Origin: Crassaminicella profunda
GTDB taxonomy: Bacteria > Bacillota > Clostridia > Peptostreptococcales > Thermotaleaceae
Direction of reading: 5' to 3'
DNA length: 64,000 bases
NCBI RefSeq assembly: GCF_019884785.1
Contig: NZ_CP082326.1
Span: 3,589,355 to 3,653,354 of the forward strand
In this document: in pieces, positions 10,731 through 19,034 of the stretch
Numbering within the stretch: the stretch's first letter is position 1
Layout of the letters: each line of letters starts with the position of its first letter
Made by a program: the position numbers and the translations under genes
Notes under the pieces: generated by a model
The model's database searches: none
What the model saw: only the letters and a program-made list of their open reading frames with translations
What the model was told of the DNA's origin: nothing

Positions 10731-10985
10731 CATTAAAATACCCCTTCGTCTCTATATAGAGACGAAAGGGTATAATTTCCGCGGTACCACTCTAGTTAAT
10801 TCAAAAGAATTCTCTTCACCTAGATCTAACGGTCTAGCTCCGTAAAGACTTACTAAATTTCCGTCTTAAGCTCCAGGGTAGGTTCAAAAAGATCTTTCTT
10901 ACAAAGTCTCTCAGCCTATGAACTCTGCTCTCTTAAAGAATCATCCATCCTACTATTCCCTATCACAGCTTCTATCATTTTCAAT
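10731..10985 (-). ncRNA. Proline T-box riboswitch upstream of both proS genes
   Basis: The minus strand shows stem I elements (AGAGAGCAGAGTT, GGCTGAGAGAC) and a putative specifier CCT (10882-10880) in GAA-CCT-ACC. The T-box AGAGTGGTACCGCGG follows, then a strong terminator hairpin at 10741-10770 (CCCTTTCGTCTCTA/TAGAGACGAAGGGG) with a T-rich tail. CCT is a Pro codon, which matches the downstream genes. The leader controls the archaeal-type ProRS and, by read-through, the degenerate ProRS. Confidence 0.94.
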
Positions 10986-10998
10986 TAAACTTAAATAC

Positions 10999-11027
10999 AT
11001 ATTAACTAATCTTAGTCTATTTGTCAA
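10999..11027 (-). promoter_or_regulatory. Promoter of the Pro T-box-proS transcript
   Basis: TTGACA (11027-11022) and TAATAT (11004-10999) are 17 bases apart on the minus strand, just upstream of the T-box leader. The -35 box lies in the last bases of ispF. Confidence 0.75.
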
Positions 11028-11502
11028 CAGAAAATCTTACAATACTTGCAATTGCTTGTGATGCAATCCCTTCTCCTGTACCTGTAAATCCCAAACCTTC
11101 TGTAGTAGTAGCTTTTACATTTACAGCATCCACTTCAATGCCTATAGTATCTGCTATATTTTTTCTCATTTGTTCTATATACGGAGCCATCTTAGGCTTT
11201 TGTGCAATAATCGTACTATCGATATTATTTACTTTATACCCAATATACTCTAACATATTATTCACTTCTGATAATAATTTTATACTAGAAGCCCCCTTAA
11301 ACCGATCATCTGTATCTGGAAAATGCTTTCCAATATCACCAAGGGCTGCTGCTCCAAGCAATGCATCCTTGATAGCATGAAGGAGAACATCTGCATCAGA
11401 ATGCCCCAAAAGACCTTTCTCATAAGGTATTTCTACCCCTCCTAATATTAATTTTCTTCCTTCCACCAACCTATGTACATCATACCCCATACCAATACGC
11501 AT
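11017..11502 (-). CDS. ispF: 2-C-methyl-D-erythritol 2,4-cyclodiphosphate synthase
   Basis: Converts CDP-methylerythritol 2-phosphate to the cyclodiphosphate in the MEP isoprenoid pathway. At 161 residues it has full family length. The metal and substrate residues are visible: GMGYDVHRL (Asp/His metal ligands) at residues 4-12, [24 protein letters not shown], and the late [10 protein letters not shown] loop. The gene begins 10 bases after the ispD stop, so the two consecutive pathway enzymes form an operon. Confidence 0.97.
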   Translation of the reverse strand: MRIGMGYDVHRLVEGRKLILGGVEIPYEKGLLGHSDADVLLHAIKDALLGAAALGDIGKHFPDTDDRFKGASSIKLLSEVNNMLEYIGYKVNNIDSTIIAQKPKMAPYIEQMRKNIADTIGIEVDAVNVKATTTEGLGFTGTGEGIASQAIASIVRFSVDK

Positions 11503-11512
11503 AGGACACCCC

Positions 11513-12223
11513 CTATTTTCTATTCTTTAAAATAGCTTCTCCTATATATAAATCTTCTGGTGTAGTTATTTTTATATTGTCATAACTACCCATTACTATT
11601 TTTACTTTTTTACCAAGTCTTTCAACTAACACTGTATCATCCGTACCTAGGTATCTATCTTCTATAGCTTTTTCATGGGCTTTTAACACTAACTTATAAT
11701 CAAAGATTTGAGGCGTTTGTATGGCCCAAAGAGTCTTTCTATCTGGTGTATTTTTAATATTTTTTTCTTCATCAACTACTTTGATTGTATCCTTTACAGG
11801 TACACCTACCCCTATTGCTTCAAATTTTATAGCTTCATCTATACTATATAGAATAGTTTCTTCTTTTATAAAAGGTCTTGCTCCATCATGGATTACTACA
11901 AGATCACATCTTTTATCTACCACCTTTAGTCCATTAAATATGGACCCTTGACGCTCAGCTCCTCCAGCTATAACTTTTGATACTTTTTTAAATCCAAAAA
12001 AATTGATAACATTTTCTTTACAATATTCAACCTCATCAGGATGGATTACAACGATTATTTCATCTATCCCAAAACATTTATCAAAAGCCTCAATCGTATG
12101 GGCCAATACAGGTTTATGGCCAAGATTCAAATATTGCTTATTTACCTCACTATTCATTCTTTTTCCTTGTCCTGCTGCTGCAACAATCACTGAAACAAAT
12201 CTTTCTTTTCTCAAAATTTTCAC
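11513..12223 (-). CDS. ispD: 2-C-methyl-D-erythritol 4-phosphate cytidylyltransferase
   Basis: Joins CTP and methylerythritol phosphate in the MEP pathway. The product is 236 residues or slightly shorter. It has the nucleotide-binding start [14 protein letters not shown], then NKQYL, the [10 protein letters not shown] motif and a late DDTVLVE segment, all typical of IspD. The frame starts at a GTG (12223). A TTG at 12214 is better placed behind GAGGTG and may be the true start, which would give 233 residues. A hairpin terminator (12241-12258) lies 18 bases upstream with no room for a separate promoter. Expression therefore probably depends on read-through from the PIN/TRAM gene or an internal promoter. 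Confidence 0.95.
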   Translation of the reverse strand: MKILRKERFVSVIVAAAGQGKRMNSEVNKQYLNLGHKPVLAHTIEAFDKCFGIDEIIVVIHPDEVEYCKENVINFFGFKKVSKVIAGGAERQGSIFNGLKVVDKRCDLVVIHDGARPFIKEETILYSIDEAIKFEAIGVGVPVKDTIKVVDEEKNIKNTPDRKTLWAIQTPQIFDYKLVLKAHEKAIEDRYLGTDDTVLVERLGKKVKIVMGSYDNIKITTPEDLYIGEAILKNRK

Positions 12224-12230
12224 CTCTATC

Positions 12231-12258
12231 CCAAAACAAAACCCAGCATATGCTGGGT
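12231..12258 (-). terminator. Intrinsic terminator after the PIN/TRAM gene
   Basis: The palindrome ACCCAGCATATGCTGGGT (12241-12258) is followed on the minus strand by TTTGTTTT. It stands between the PIN/TRAM stop and the ispD start, so it may act as a partial terminator. Confidence 0.7.
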
Positions 12259-12275
12259 AATTTTATTATATAATA

Positions 12276-13400
12276 TTATGCTGATTTATCAACCAACATT
12301 TTAGGTTTTGCAAAGATCATTCTTCCTGCAGCAGTTTGTAATACACTGGTGACAAGTACACCCATAGTCTCTCCTATATGTTTTCTTCCACCTTCTACTA
12401 CAATCATTGTTCCATCATCTAAGTACGCTACACCTTGCCCCGATTCTTTTCCTTCTTTGATCACTTGCACGACCATTTCCTCTCCAGGTAGAACTACTGG
12501 TTTTAATGCGTTAGCAAGTTCATTAATATTAAGAACTGGTACTCCTTGTAGTTCAGCTACTTTATTCAAATTATAATCATTGGTTACAACTTTTCCTCCC
12601 AAGAATTGAGCAAGTCTTAGTAGTTTTATATCTACTTCTCCTACCTCTTCAAAATCCTTATCTGTAATTTTCACTTCTATAGGTAGCTCCTTTTGGATAC
12701 GATTTAAAATATCTAAGCCTCTTCTACCTCTTGCTCTTTTTAAACTATCCGACGAATCTGCAATATGTCTTAATTCTTTAAGAACAAACTCTGGGATAAC
12801 AAGAGGTCCTTCCATAAAACCAGTTTGAGATAGATCTGCAATTCTTCCATCAATAATCACACTGGTATCCAATACTTTAGGTATACTACTACTATTCTCT
12901 TTTTTTGTTTCTACCTTTTCCTTAGATGCTATATTCTTTTTAAACAGCATAGATATATTTCCTAAATCTTCTCTTTTCTTGCTTGCAAGGCTTACACCTA
13001 AATATCCTAAGAATATGTAAAGCATAATAGATAAAATCGGTCCAACTAATGGAATAGATATACCCATCAATAAACTACTAATCAAATAAGCAATCACTAG
13101 CCCAATGATTAATCCTACTGCTCCAATAACCATATCCATAGTAGGAATCTTTTGAAGCTCTCCCTCTACCCAATTTGCTGAACTTAAACCTTTTTCCATC
13201 AACCAAGGAGTAATAGTAAAAAATATAATTCCACCTGTAACCGCACCGATGATACTAGCAGTCATTACCATAATAGGTGTAATTTCTGGAATCTGCACAA
13301 TTCCCTGAATTTTAGCCAGTTTTATTAAAAGCATGGCTACTGCATATCCCACGGAAGCACCTGCTAACGTTAATGCTCCTCTTACAATTTTGTTAAACAT
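12276..13400 (-). CDS. Membrane PIN/TRAM domain protein (YacL family)
   Basis: The 374-residue protein has four hydrophobic segments in residues 1-140. A PIN-type nuclease domain follows (about 180-290) with acidic residues in [11 protein letters not shown] and VTNDYNLNK, and a TRAM RNA-binding domain lies near the C-terminus (about 300-355, ending in [13 protein letters not shown]). This is the layout of B. subtilis YacL, which has the same carD/disA/radA/ispD neighbourhood. The combination suggests a membrane-anchored RNase or RNA-binding protein, but the substrate is not known to me. The ATG at 13400 follows AGGAGGTGG. Confidence 0.9.
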   Translation of the reverse strand: MFNKIVRGALTLAGASVGYAVAMLLIKLAKIQGIVQIPEITPIMVMTASIIGAVTGGIIFFTITPWLMEKGLSSANWVEGELQKIPTMDMVIGAVGLIIGLVIAYLISSLLMGISIPLVGPILSIMLYIFLGYLGVSLASKKREDLGNISMLFKKNIASKEKVETKKENSSSIPKVLDTSVIIDGRIADLSQTGFMEGPLVIPEFVLKELRHIADSSDSLKRARGRRGLDILNRIQKELPIEVKITDKDFEEVGEVDIKLLRLAQFLGGKVVTNDYNLNKVAELQGVPVLNINELANALKPVVLPGEEMVVQVIKEGKESGQGVAYLDDGTMIVVEGGRKHIGETMGVLVTSVLQTAAGRMIFAKPKMLVDKSA

Positions 13401-13509
13401 ATCTTTCCACCTCCTATCTCAAAAGTATAACCATGCTAATTTTATTTTATAACTAAACACTACCTAATTTCAATAAAATTTGTATATTTTGGTAATAAAA
13501 TATGCTCCA

Positions 13510-13542
13510 TGACAAAAAATGAAGCGTCCTCATGACGCTTCA
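13510..13542 (-). terminator. Terminator of the carD gene
   Basis: The stem TGAAGCGTC/GACGCTTCA with loop ATGAG (13520-13542) is followed by a T-run on the minus strand. It lies just after the carD stop. Confidence 0.85.
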
Positions 13543-13553
13543 CATAGTTAGAA

Positions 13554-14030
13554 TTATTGAATAGCTGTATCAATTATGTCTTCAGCAACCTTTTCTTCTA
13601 TGCCTCTAGCCAGTACGATTTCACTTATGAGGATTTGTTTTGCATTCGCTAGCATTTTTCTTTCTCCTGTTGATAGTCCTTTTTCTCTGTCTCTAAGGGT
13701 TAAATTTCTTACTACCATAGCAACTTCATAGATATCTCCACTTTTAATCTTATCCATATTTGCTCTATATCGTCTATTCCAATTTTTAGGCATCTTAGAA
13801 ATATCATCATTCAATACAGCCACTACTTGGTCTACTTCCTTTAAGGATATAATTTCTCTTAATCCTATATCTTCTACGTTATCAAGAGGAATCATTACTT
13901 TCATTTCTCCTAGAGGCATCTTCATAATATAATATTTCCGCTTCTTCCCCAATATCTCTTTTTCTTCTATCGCTTCAATAATCCCCGCACCATGCATAGG
14001 ATACACAACTCTATCACCGATATTGAACAT
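13554..14030 (-). CDS. carD: CarD/CdnL-type transcription regulator
   Basis: An RNA polymerase-binding factor that stabilises open promoter complexes. The 158 residues have the N-terminal RID domain (FNIGDRVVYPMHGAGIIEAIEE, also seen in Mfd) and a C-terminal helical DNA-contacting part (from about residue 65, with MPKNWNRRYRANMDKIKSGD). The ATG at 14030 follows GGGAGG. Two tandem promoters with TTGACA boxes precede it, so it should be strongly expressed. A terminator isolates it from the PIN/TRAM gene. Confidence 0.93.
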   Translation of the reverse strand: MFNIGDRVVYPMHGAGIIEAIEEKEILGKKRKYYIMKMPLGEMKVMIPLDNVEDIGLREIISLKEVDQVVAVLNDDISKMPKNWNRRYRANMDKIKSGDIYEVAMVVRNLTLRDREKGLSTGERKMLANAKQILISEIVLARGIEEKVAEDIIDTAIQ

Positions 14031-14067
14031 TCAGCAAAACCTCCCACATTGTACATTACCTATATTC

Positions 14068-14136
14068 AGTATACAACAAGGGGTAGGGTTTTGTCAAGAA
14101 AATAATTATTTTACCATACGTAGTGTCTATTGTCAA
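14068..14136 (-). promoter_or_regulatory. Tandem promoters of carD
   Basis: The distal promoter is TTGACA (14136-14131), a 17-base spacer and TAAAAT (14113-14108). The proximal one is TTGACA (14097-14092), an 18-base spacer and TATACT (14073-14068). Both point into carD. Confidence 0.75.
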
Positions 14137-14306
14137 CTTTATTTTTTGAAATGGTAGTTCTATTTTTTTAAAATTTTACCACAAAACGAGCTCATCTTTC
14201 CTTTTCCTAACCTAAAAGTAAATTTAACCGAATAGCCTTTAATTTTCCCCTATAATATGCTAGAATAAACTTAAATCAAACTTATTGTACAGAGGTGATA
14301 AAATTA

Positions 14307-14702
14307 ATGAAAGATTCTATTCTGCATAAATTTCAAGATAGTGTTTCAGAAGTATTAATCCGACATAAAAGTATGCTAGACATTATATCAAAATATCAAG
14401 AGAGCTGTGCAAAAGTAAATAGATCCATCATAAAAGCTGCTACAAATTGTGGTTGTATTCATATAGATGCTAAAGCACAAAATATTCCAAAAGACATCTC
14501 TTATGAAGAACTAAAAGATTTTATGGATAATCACGTTTCTGGAGAGCTTTGTGATATTTGTAGAGACAAAATCAATGAAGAAATGGGGCACCATTTATTC
14601 TATCTTGTAGCCATTTGTAATACACTTGATCTTGATATCCATGAAATTTTAACAAAGCAATGCAAAAACATAGAAACACTTGGAAAATATGGACTATATT
14701 AA
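14307..14702 (+). CDS. Small conserved clostridial protein (DUF1573-like annotation)
   Basis: A soluble, mostly helical protein of 131 residues with no signal peptide or membrane segment. It resembles a short clostridial family that I recall being annotated as DUF1573 and found in this same carD-disA neighbourhood; I cannot confirm the family. A TNCGCIHID segment near residue 48 and a GELCDICRDKI segment near residue 88 supply four cysteines that could bind a metal. Function is unknown. The ATG at 14307 follows AGAGGTGAT, and the upstream GTG at 14295 lies within that ribosome binding site. It is on the plus strand, opposite to its neighbours, and has its own terminator. Confidence 0.8.
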   Translation: MKDSILHKFQDSVSEVLIRHKSMLDIISKYQESCAKVNRSIIKAATNCGCIHIDAKAQNIPKDISYEELKDFMDNHVSGELCDICRDKINEEMGHHLFYLVAICNTLDLDIHEILTKQCKNIETLGKYGLY

Positions 14703-14703
14703 A

Positions 14704-14732
14704 AACACCAATAAATATATTGGTGTTTTTTT
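14704..14732 (+). terminator. Bidirectional terminator between the small protein gene and disA
   Basis: A perfect 10-bp stem (AACACCAATA/TATTGGTGTT, loop AATA) has a T-run on the plus side and a short A-run on the other, serving two convergent genes. Confidence 0.85.
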
Positions 14733-14734
14733 AT

Positions 14735-15823
14735 CTAACGAATATGTCGATCTAATAAAACCTGTTCTTGTACCCTTCTTAACCCTTCTTTAATAGCCCT
14801 TGCTCGAATCTCTCCAATTCCTTCTACATCATCTAGTTCTTCTATTGATGCTTTGAGTATCTTTTGAAAATCACTAAAATGATTAACCACATTTTGAATG
14901 ACAGACATTGGAAGCCTTGGTACTTTACTTAAAATCCTAAATCCTCTTGGTGAAACAGGTGTATCTAATAAATCATTCAAAGCTCCCTGATAACCCAAAA
15001 TCTTTCCAATATTAGATAAGTCTAATAGTTCCTCAGACGATAAATTTTTAATTTGTCTACTCACGGTATTGTAATCTATAGATTCATCCTTCACCATATA
15101 GTCTTCAACTACATATTCCCCATCTTCTTTTACATTAGCTAGTAATTCCTCTAACTGCATGCTTACAAGACGACCTTCATTCCCCAATTCACTTATATAT
15201 TTATCTATTTCTGAAACAATACGCATAACCATTTCCGTTCTTTGAATAACTATAGCTACATCTTGGATTGTAGCCAAATCTTCAAATTCCAATCCACTTA
15301 AATTAAGCATTGCTTGATCTAAGACTTTTCTATATTTTTCTAAAGTTTGAATGGCTTGATTTGCTTTATTTAAAATTTTATTGGTATCTTGGACAATATA
15401 CTTAGAATATCCTTTGTAAATCGTTATGATATTTCTTCTTTGTGAAATAGATATAACAATAAGCCCCGTCTGACGAGCTACCCGCTCAGCTGTTCTATGT
15501 CTTATACCCGTTTCTGAAGAGGGAATGGAAGGGTCCGGAATTAATTGTGTATTCGCATATAATATTTTCTTTGCATCAGAACTTAATATAATTGCACCAT
15601 CCATTTTTGCAAGTTCATACAAATACGCCGTTGACAAATCAACATTTATGTAAAAACCTCCATCTACAAGGTTCATTACTTCTTCATTATCGCCTATAAC
15701 AATCAAAGCTCCTGTTTTAGCTCTTAAAACATTTTCAAGTCCTTCTCGTAAAGAAGTACCTGGGGCTAATCTCTTCATAGATTCCATTATGCCTTGTTCT
15801 TTCATTTTATCTTCTTTTACCAA
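14735..15823 (-). CDS. disA: Diadenylate cyclase DisA, DNA integrity scanning protein
   Basis: Makes c-di-AMP from two ATP and pauses at DNA branches. The 362-residue length is typical. The N-terminal DAC domain shows the DGA motif (KMDGAIILSSD, near residue 75) and the RHR motif (TGIRHRTAER, near residue 105). A long helical linker and C-terminal helix-hairpin-helix DNA-binding motifs follow (IEELDDVEGIGEIRARAIKEGL near 325-345). The start is a TTG at 15823 placed behind GGGAGGA. radA lies directly upstream on the same strand, the usual disA partner. Confidence 0.95.
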   Translation of the reverse strand: MVKEDKMKEQGIMESMKRLAPGTSLREGLENVLRAKTGALIVIGDNEEVMNLVDGGFYINVDLSTAYLYELAKMDGAIILSSDAKKILYANTQLIPDPSIPSSETGIRHRTAERVARQTGLIVISISQRRNIITIYKGYSKYIVQDTNKILNKANQAIQTLEKYRKVLDQAMLNLSGLEFEDLATIQDVAIVIQRTEMVMRIVSEIDKYISELGNEGRLVSMQLEELLANVKEDGEYVVEDYMVKDESIDYNTVSRQIKNLSSEELLDLSNIGKILGYQGALNDLLDTPVSPRGFRILSKVPRLPMSVIQNVVNHFSDFQKILKASIEELDDVEGIGEIRARAIKEGLRRVQEQVLLDRHIR

Positions 15824-15904
15824 TGGTATTGTCCTCCCAATCTTATTTCTCCTATCTTTCCTATTATATTATATCTATGCATCCCAATTAAAGAACTATT
15901 TCAT

Positions 15905-17275
15905 TTAATTTTCAAAAAACATACAATCTATGGCATCTTTTAAAGAATTTGCTCCTATCAATCGAATTGATTCATCTAACTTTAATTTTTTTATGCTCTT
16001 TTTAGGCAATATACACTTTTTAAATCCCATTTTTGAAGCTTCTTTAATCATTTTTTCTATATTGGAAACAGATCTTAATTCTCCAGTAAGTCCAATTTCT
16101 CCAATGGCAATAGTAGTAGTAGTATGAATATCTACTCCTCGCATACTAGAATAAATAGCAAGAGCTACCCCTAGATCTGATGAAGTTCCTTCAGGCTTGA
16201 GTCCTCCAACTACATTTACATAAACATCTTGATTCATAAGAGGAATGCCTACCTTTTTTTCTAAAACTGCTAAGATCAAATTCAATCGATTTAAATCAAT
16301 GCCAATAGCTGCTCTTCTTGCAAATCCTAGATTGGTTGGTGCAACCAATGCCTGAATCTCTAAAAGAAGAGGTCTTGTTCCTTCTAGGCTACTAATCACA
16401 ATAGATCCTTCTGTATCTGTAAGTCCTTCTAAGAATACTTCTGATGGATTCGAAACTTCCATCAAACCTTCTTCTCTCATTTCAAAAACACCAATTTCAC
16501 TAGTTGTTCCAAAGCGATTTTTTAAAGCTCTCACCACCCTAAACTCTTGGGTTCTTTCTCCTGTGAAATGAAGTACCGTATCCACAAGATGCTCTAACAT
16601 CCTAGGTCCTGCTAGTTCTCCTGTTTTGGTCACATGTGCAACAATAAAAATAGGAATACCTTTTGTTTTGGCTATATGCATAATATGATTGGTACATTCT
16701 CGCACCTGAGAAACACTTCCAGGAGCAGAGGACAAATCTGGTTTAAAAAGGGTTTGTATAGAATCAACAATCACAAATACAGGTTGTAGTTCTATCATAT
16801 ATTCTTTAATCACATCCACATTTGTTTCCGATACAATCATTAATCGATCTTCTATTGCATTTAATCTTTCTGCTCTCATTTTTATTTGCTCTTCTGATTC
16901 TTCTCCTGAAATATAAAGAACTGTGCCATATTCTTTTGCTATGTTGCTGCTTGCTTGTAGAATCAAAGTAGATTTACCAATTCCAGGCTCTCCTGATATT
17001 AAAGTTAATGCTCCCTTTACCATTCCTCCTCCTAAGACACGATTGAGTTCTTCAATATGAGTATCAAATCGATCATAAGAACCAGACTTTATTTCTTTAA
17101 TGGGTAAAGGTTTTGTGGAACTTGTAATGGTTGGTGATTTTTTATATTGGTTGATTGCTGCAATCCGTTCTTCTACCATTGTATTCCAACTGCCGCATAC
17201 ACATTGTCCCATCCATTTAGGACTTTCGTAACCGCAATTTTGACATACAAAAATAGTCTTATCTTTTTTCGCCAT
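15905..17275 (-). CDS. radA: DNA repair protein RadA
   Basis: A branch-migration ATPase of recombination. The 456 residues show an N-terminal C4 zinc finger (FVCQNCGYESPKWMGQC-VCGSW), a RecA-like core with Walker A GEPGIGKST near residue 90 and Walker B VFVIVDSI. The RadA-specific KNRFG motif follows (ALKNRFGTTSEIG), then a C-terminal Lon-protease-like domain. The ATG at 17275 is chosen because GGAGGAATAT lies directly before it. The longer frame starts at a TTG that overlaps that site. Confidence 0.96.
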   Translation of the reverse strand: MAKKDKTIFVCQNCGYESPKWMGQCVCGSWNTMVEERIAAINQYKKSPTITSSTKPLPIKEIKSGSYDRFDTHIEELNRVLGGGMVKGALTLISGEPGIGKSTLILQASSNIAKEYGTVLYISGEESEEQIKMRAERLNAIEDRLMIVSETNVDVIKEYMIELQPVFVIVDSIQTLFKPDLSSAPGSVSQVRECTNHIMHIAKTKGIPIFIVAHVTKTGELAGPRMLEHLVDTVLHFTGERTQEFRVVRALKNRFGTTSEIGVFEMREEGLMEVSNPSEVFLEGLTDTEGSIVISSLEGTRPLLLEIQALVAPTNLGFARRAAIGIDLNRLNLILAVLEKKVGIPLMNQDVYVNVVGGLKPEGTSSDLGVALAIYSSMRGVDIHTTTTIAIGEIGLTGELRSVSNIEKMIKEASKMGFKKCILPKKSIKKLKLDESIRLIGANSLKDAIDCMFFEN

Positions 17276-17378
17276 ATATTCCTCCAAATTCCAATCATTC
17301 TCTTATAACAACTATATCCTTTCTATTCTGATTTTATACTTTCATTCTTCAATAGTCAATGAATCAACAGTATGAAAA

Positions 17379-17409
17379 AAGGCTTTATGGATCAACTCCA
17401 TAAAACCTT
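17379..17409 (-). terminator. Terminator of thrB
   Basis: The 13-bp stem AAGGTTTTATGGA/TCCATAAAGCCTT (one mismatch or wobble) is followed by a T-run on the minus strand and sits right at the thrB stop. Confidence 0.75.
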
Positions 17410-18291
17410 TTAAAAAAACATTGCACCTTCCATATCTACTGCTAATACTTTAATTTTCCAATTACCTTCAAGGGTCTCCAAAAATTTTTTCATTTTGGGT
17501 TCAAAGTCAGCATTTTTTTCATCAATGATAGCCATCAAGGTAGATCCTGATCCACTGATGAATTCTGCTTTAGATCCTAAATCTTGAGAAGCTTTAAAAA
17601 TATCATCTATATTAGGAATTAAGTTAGCTCTAAAAGGTTGATGAATTCTATCCTCTGTGGCCATTCTTAAATGTTCAATTTCTCCACTATTCATACTAGA
17701 TACAAGCATTGCTACTCTTGAAATATTAAAAATGCAATCCTTTTTACTATACTTTTCTGGAACAACCTTTCTTGCTTCATTTGTAGAAACAGTAAAGTCA
17801 GGAATCATGACTGCAAATCTTAAATTCTTTGGAACATTCACTTTAGAATGGATTACTTTATCTTCTTCATAAATAGATACACTCATTCCCCCAGTAGCTG
17901 CTGGTACAATATTATCCGGATGTCCTTCCATCTCAGTCCCTATTCGTATGATATCATCTTCTCTTAACATATCGTTCATCAATTTATTAGCAATCATAAT
18001 ACCAGCAACAATACAAGTTGCACTACTCCCTAATCCTCTACTCATAGGAATATCTATTTTCTTTGCAGTAATTTTTAATCCATCTGCCTTTTTTCCATAG
18101 AAATCTAATGTTTTCTTCATACTTGTATATACTAAATTTTCTTGTAGTGGAATTTGTCCAAATCCCACTGTTTCTATTCCTTCATTTATTTTTTCTACTT
18201 CAAACTCATTATATAATGTAAGTGCCATCCCAAGGACATCATATCCTGGTCCCATATTAGCTGTTGTTGCTGGTACTTTTATTTTAAACAT
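17410..18291 (-). CDS. thrB: Homoserine kinase
   Basis: Phosphorylates homoserine in the threonine pathway. It is a GHMP-fold kinase of 293 residues. The N-terminal substrate loop is VPATTANMGPGYDVLGMAL, the ATP-binding motif 2 is PMSRGLGSSATCIVAG near residue 88, and motif 3 is EFISGSGSTLMAII near 255. The ATG at 18291 is preferred because GGATAGGTGAT precedes it; an in-frame GTG at 18300 falls inside that site. It follows the ACT-domain gene on the same strand, which fits amino-acid-responsive control of aspartate-family synthesis. Confidence 0.94.
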   Translation of the reverse strand: MFKIKVPATTANMGPGYDVLGMALTLYNEFEVEKINEGIETVGFGQIPLQENLVYTSMKKTLDFYGKKADGLKITAKKIDIPMSRGLGSSATCIVAGIMIANKLMNDMLREDDIIRIGTEMEGHPDNIVPAATGGMSVSIYEEDKVIHSKVNVPKNLRFAVMIPDFTVSTNEARKVVPEKYSKKDCIFNISRVAMLVSSMNSGEIEHLRMATEDRIHQPFRANLIPNIDDIFKASQDLGSKAEFISGSGSTLMAIIDEKNADFEPKMKKFLETLEGNWKIKVLAVDMEGAMFF

Positions 18292-18381
18292 ATTTATCAC
18301 CTATCCATTAATCTGTTTTTTTACTCTGTCAAGCTAACCTTTTATTTCTTTTGTATTTCATTCTAAATTTAGAATTTTTCC

Positions 18382-18822
18382 TTATTCCATAGCAATTAAC
18401 TCAACCTTAGATGTTCCATCTCGACTCCTTAGTTCTTCTAAAATCTCATCTATTCCCATACTCGCTTCGGAAATATCAAATGTGATACTTACATTGGCAA
18501 TCCCATTAATGGGTATATCTTGATTGATAGTTAGTATATTCACATTACAATCTGCCATTACATTTAATAGATCTGATAGATTTCCTGGTGTATGATCTAA
18601 CAATAAAGTGATCGTTGCCTTTTGTCCTCTACTCCCTTCAGATGGGGTAGAAATAAAATCTTTATATTTATAATAAGTACTTCTACTAATTCCTGTCATT
18701 TGAGTTGCCTCCGTTACCCCTCTTGCTTTCCCTGTTCTTAGTAACTCTTTTGTCTCCAATACCTTTTCATAAATATCTGGCAAAATAGCTGTATCAATAA
18801 TCAAGAATTTTCTATCTGTCAC
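18382..18822 (-). CDS. ACT-domain amino-acid regulator (PheB-like)
   Basis: A 146-residue protein with an N-terminal helix-turn-helix-like part (residues about 30-55, RGVTEATQMTGISRSTYYKYKD region) and a C-terminal ACT domain (about 68-145). The ACT part carries the DHTPGNLSDLLNVMAD and NILTINQDIPINGIANVSI segments that normally bind amino acids. It resembles the PheB/UPF0735 group, which often precedes thrB or hom genes. The role is probably regulatory, but neither ligand nor target can be read from the sequence. The start is a GTG at 18822 behind GAGGTGGG. A good promoter lies at 18888-18916, so this gene leads the thrB operon. Confidence 0.88.
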   Translation of the reverse strand: MTDRKFLIIDTAILPDIYEKVLETKELLRTGKARGVTEATQMTGISRSTYYKYKDFISTPSEGSRGQKATITLLLDHTPGNLSDLLNVMADCNVNILTINQDIPINGIANVSITFDISEASMGIDEILEELRSRDGTSKVELIAME

Positions 18823-18887
18823 TTATCCCACCTCACTTGTTCGTTAACAAAACACATTTGTCTACCACGTACGAACTTTCCTTTATA

Positions 18888-18916
18888 ATATTAACATATT
18901 TTTATAACCTGTACAA
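18888..18916 (-). promoter_or_regulatory. Promoter of the ACT gene-thrB operon
   Basis: TTGTAC (18916-18911), a 17-base spacer and TAATAT (18893-18888) lie on the minus strand about 65 bases upstream of the ACT gene start. Confidence 0.55.
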
Positions 18917-18986
18917 CACTTTTTATCCAAACCGTAATAAGATTACTCCCAATTCAAAGCTCTCATCTAAATAATAAGTAGTTGAC

Positions 18987-19034
18987 AAAAAAATACCATA
19001 ATAATAAAGCTGCACTTTTATGCAGCTTTATTAT
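18987..19034 (-). terminator. Terminator of the ctsR-clpC operon
   Basis: A perfect 14-bp stem (ATAATAAAGCTGCA/TGCAGCTTTATTAT, 19001-19034) overlaps the clpC stop and is followed by a T-run on the minus strand. Confidence 0.88.
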
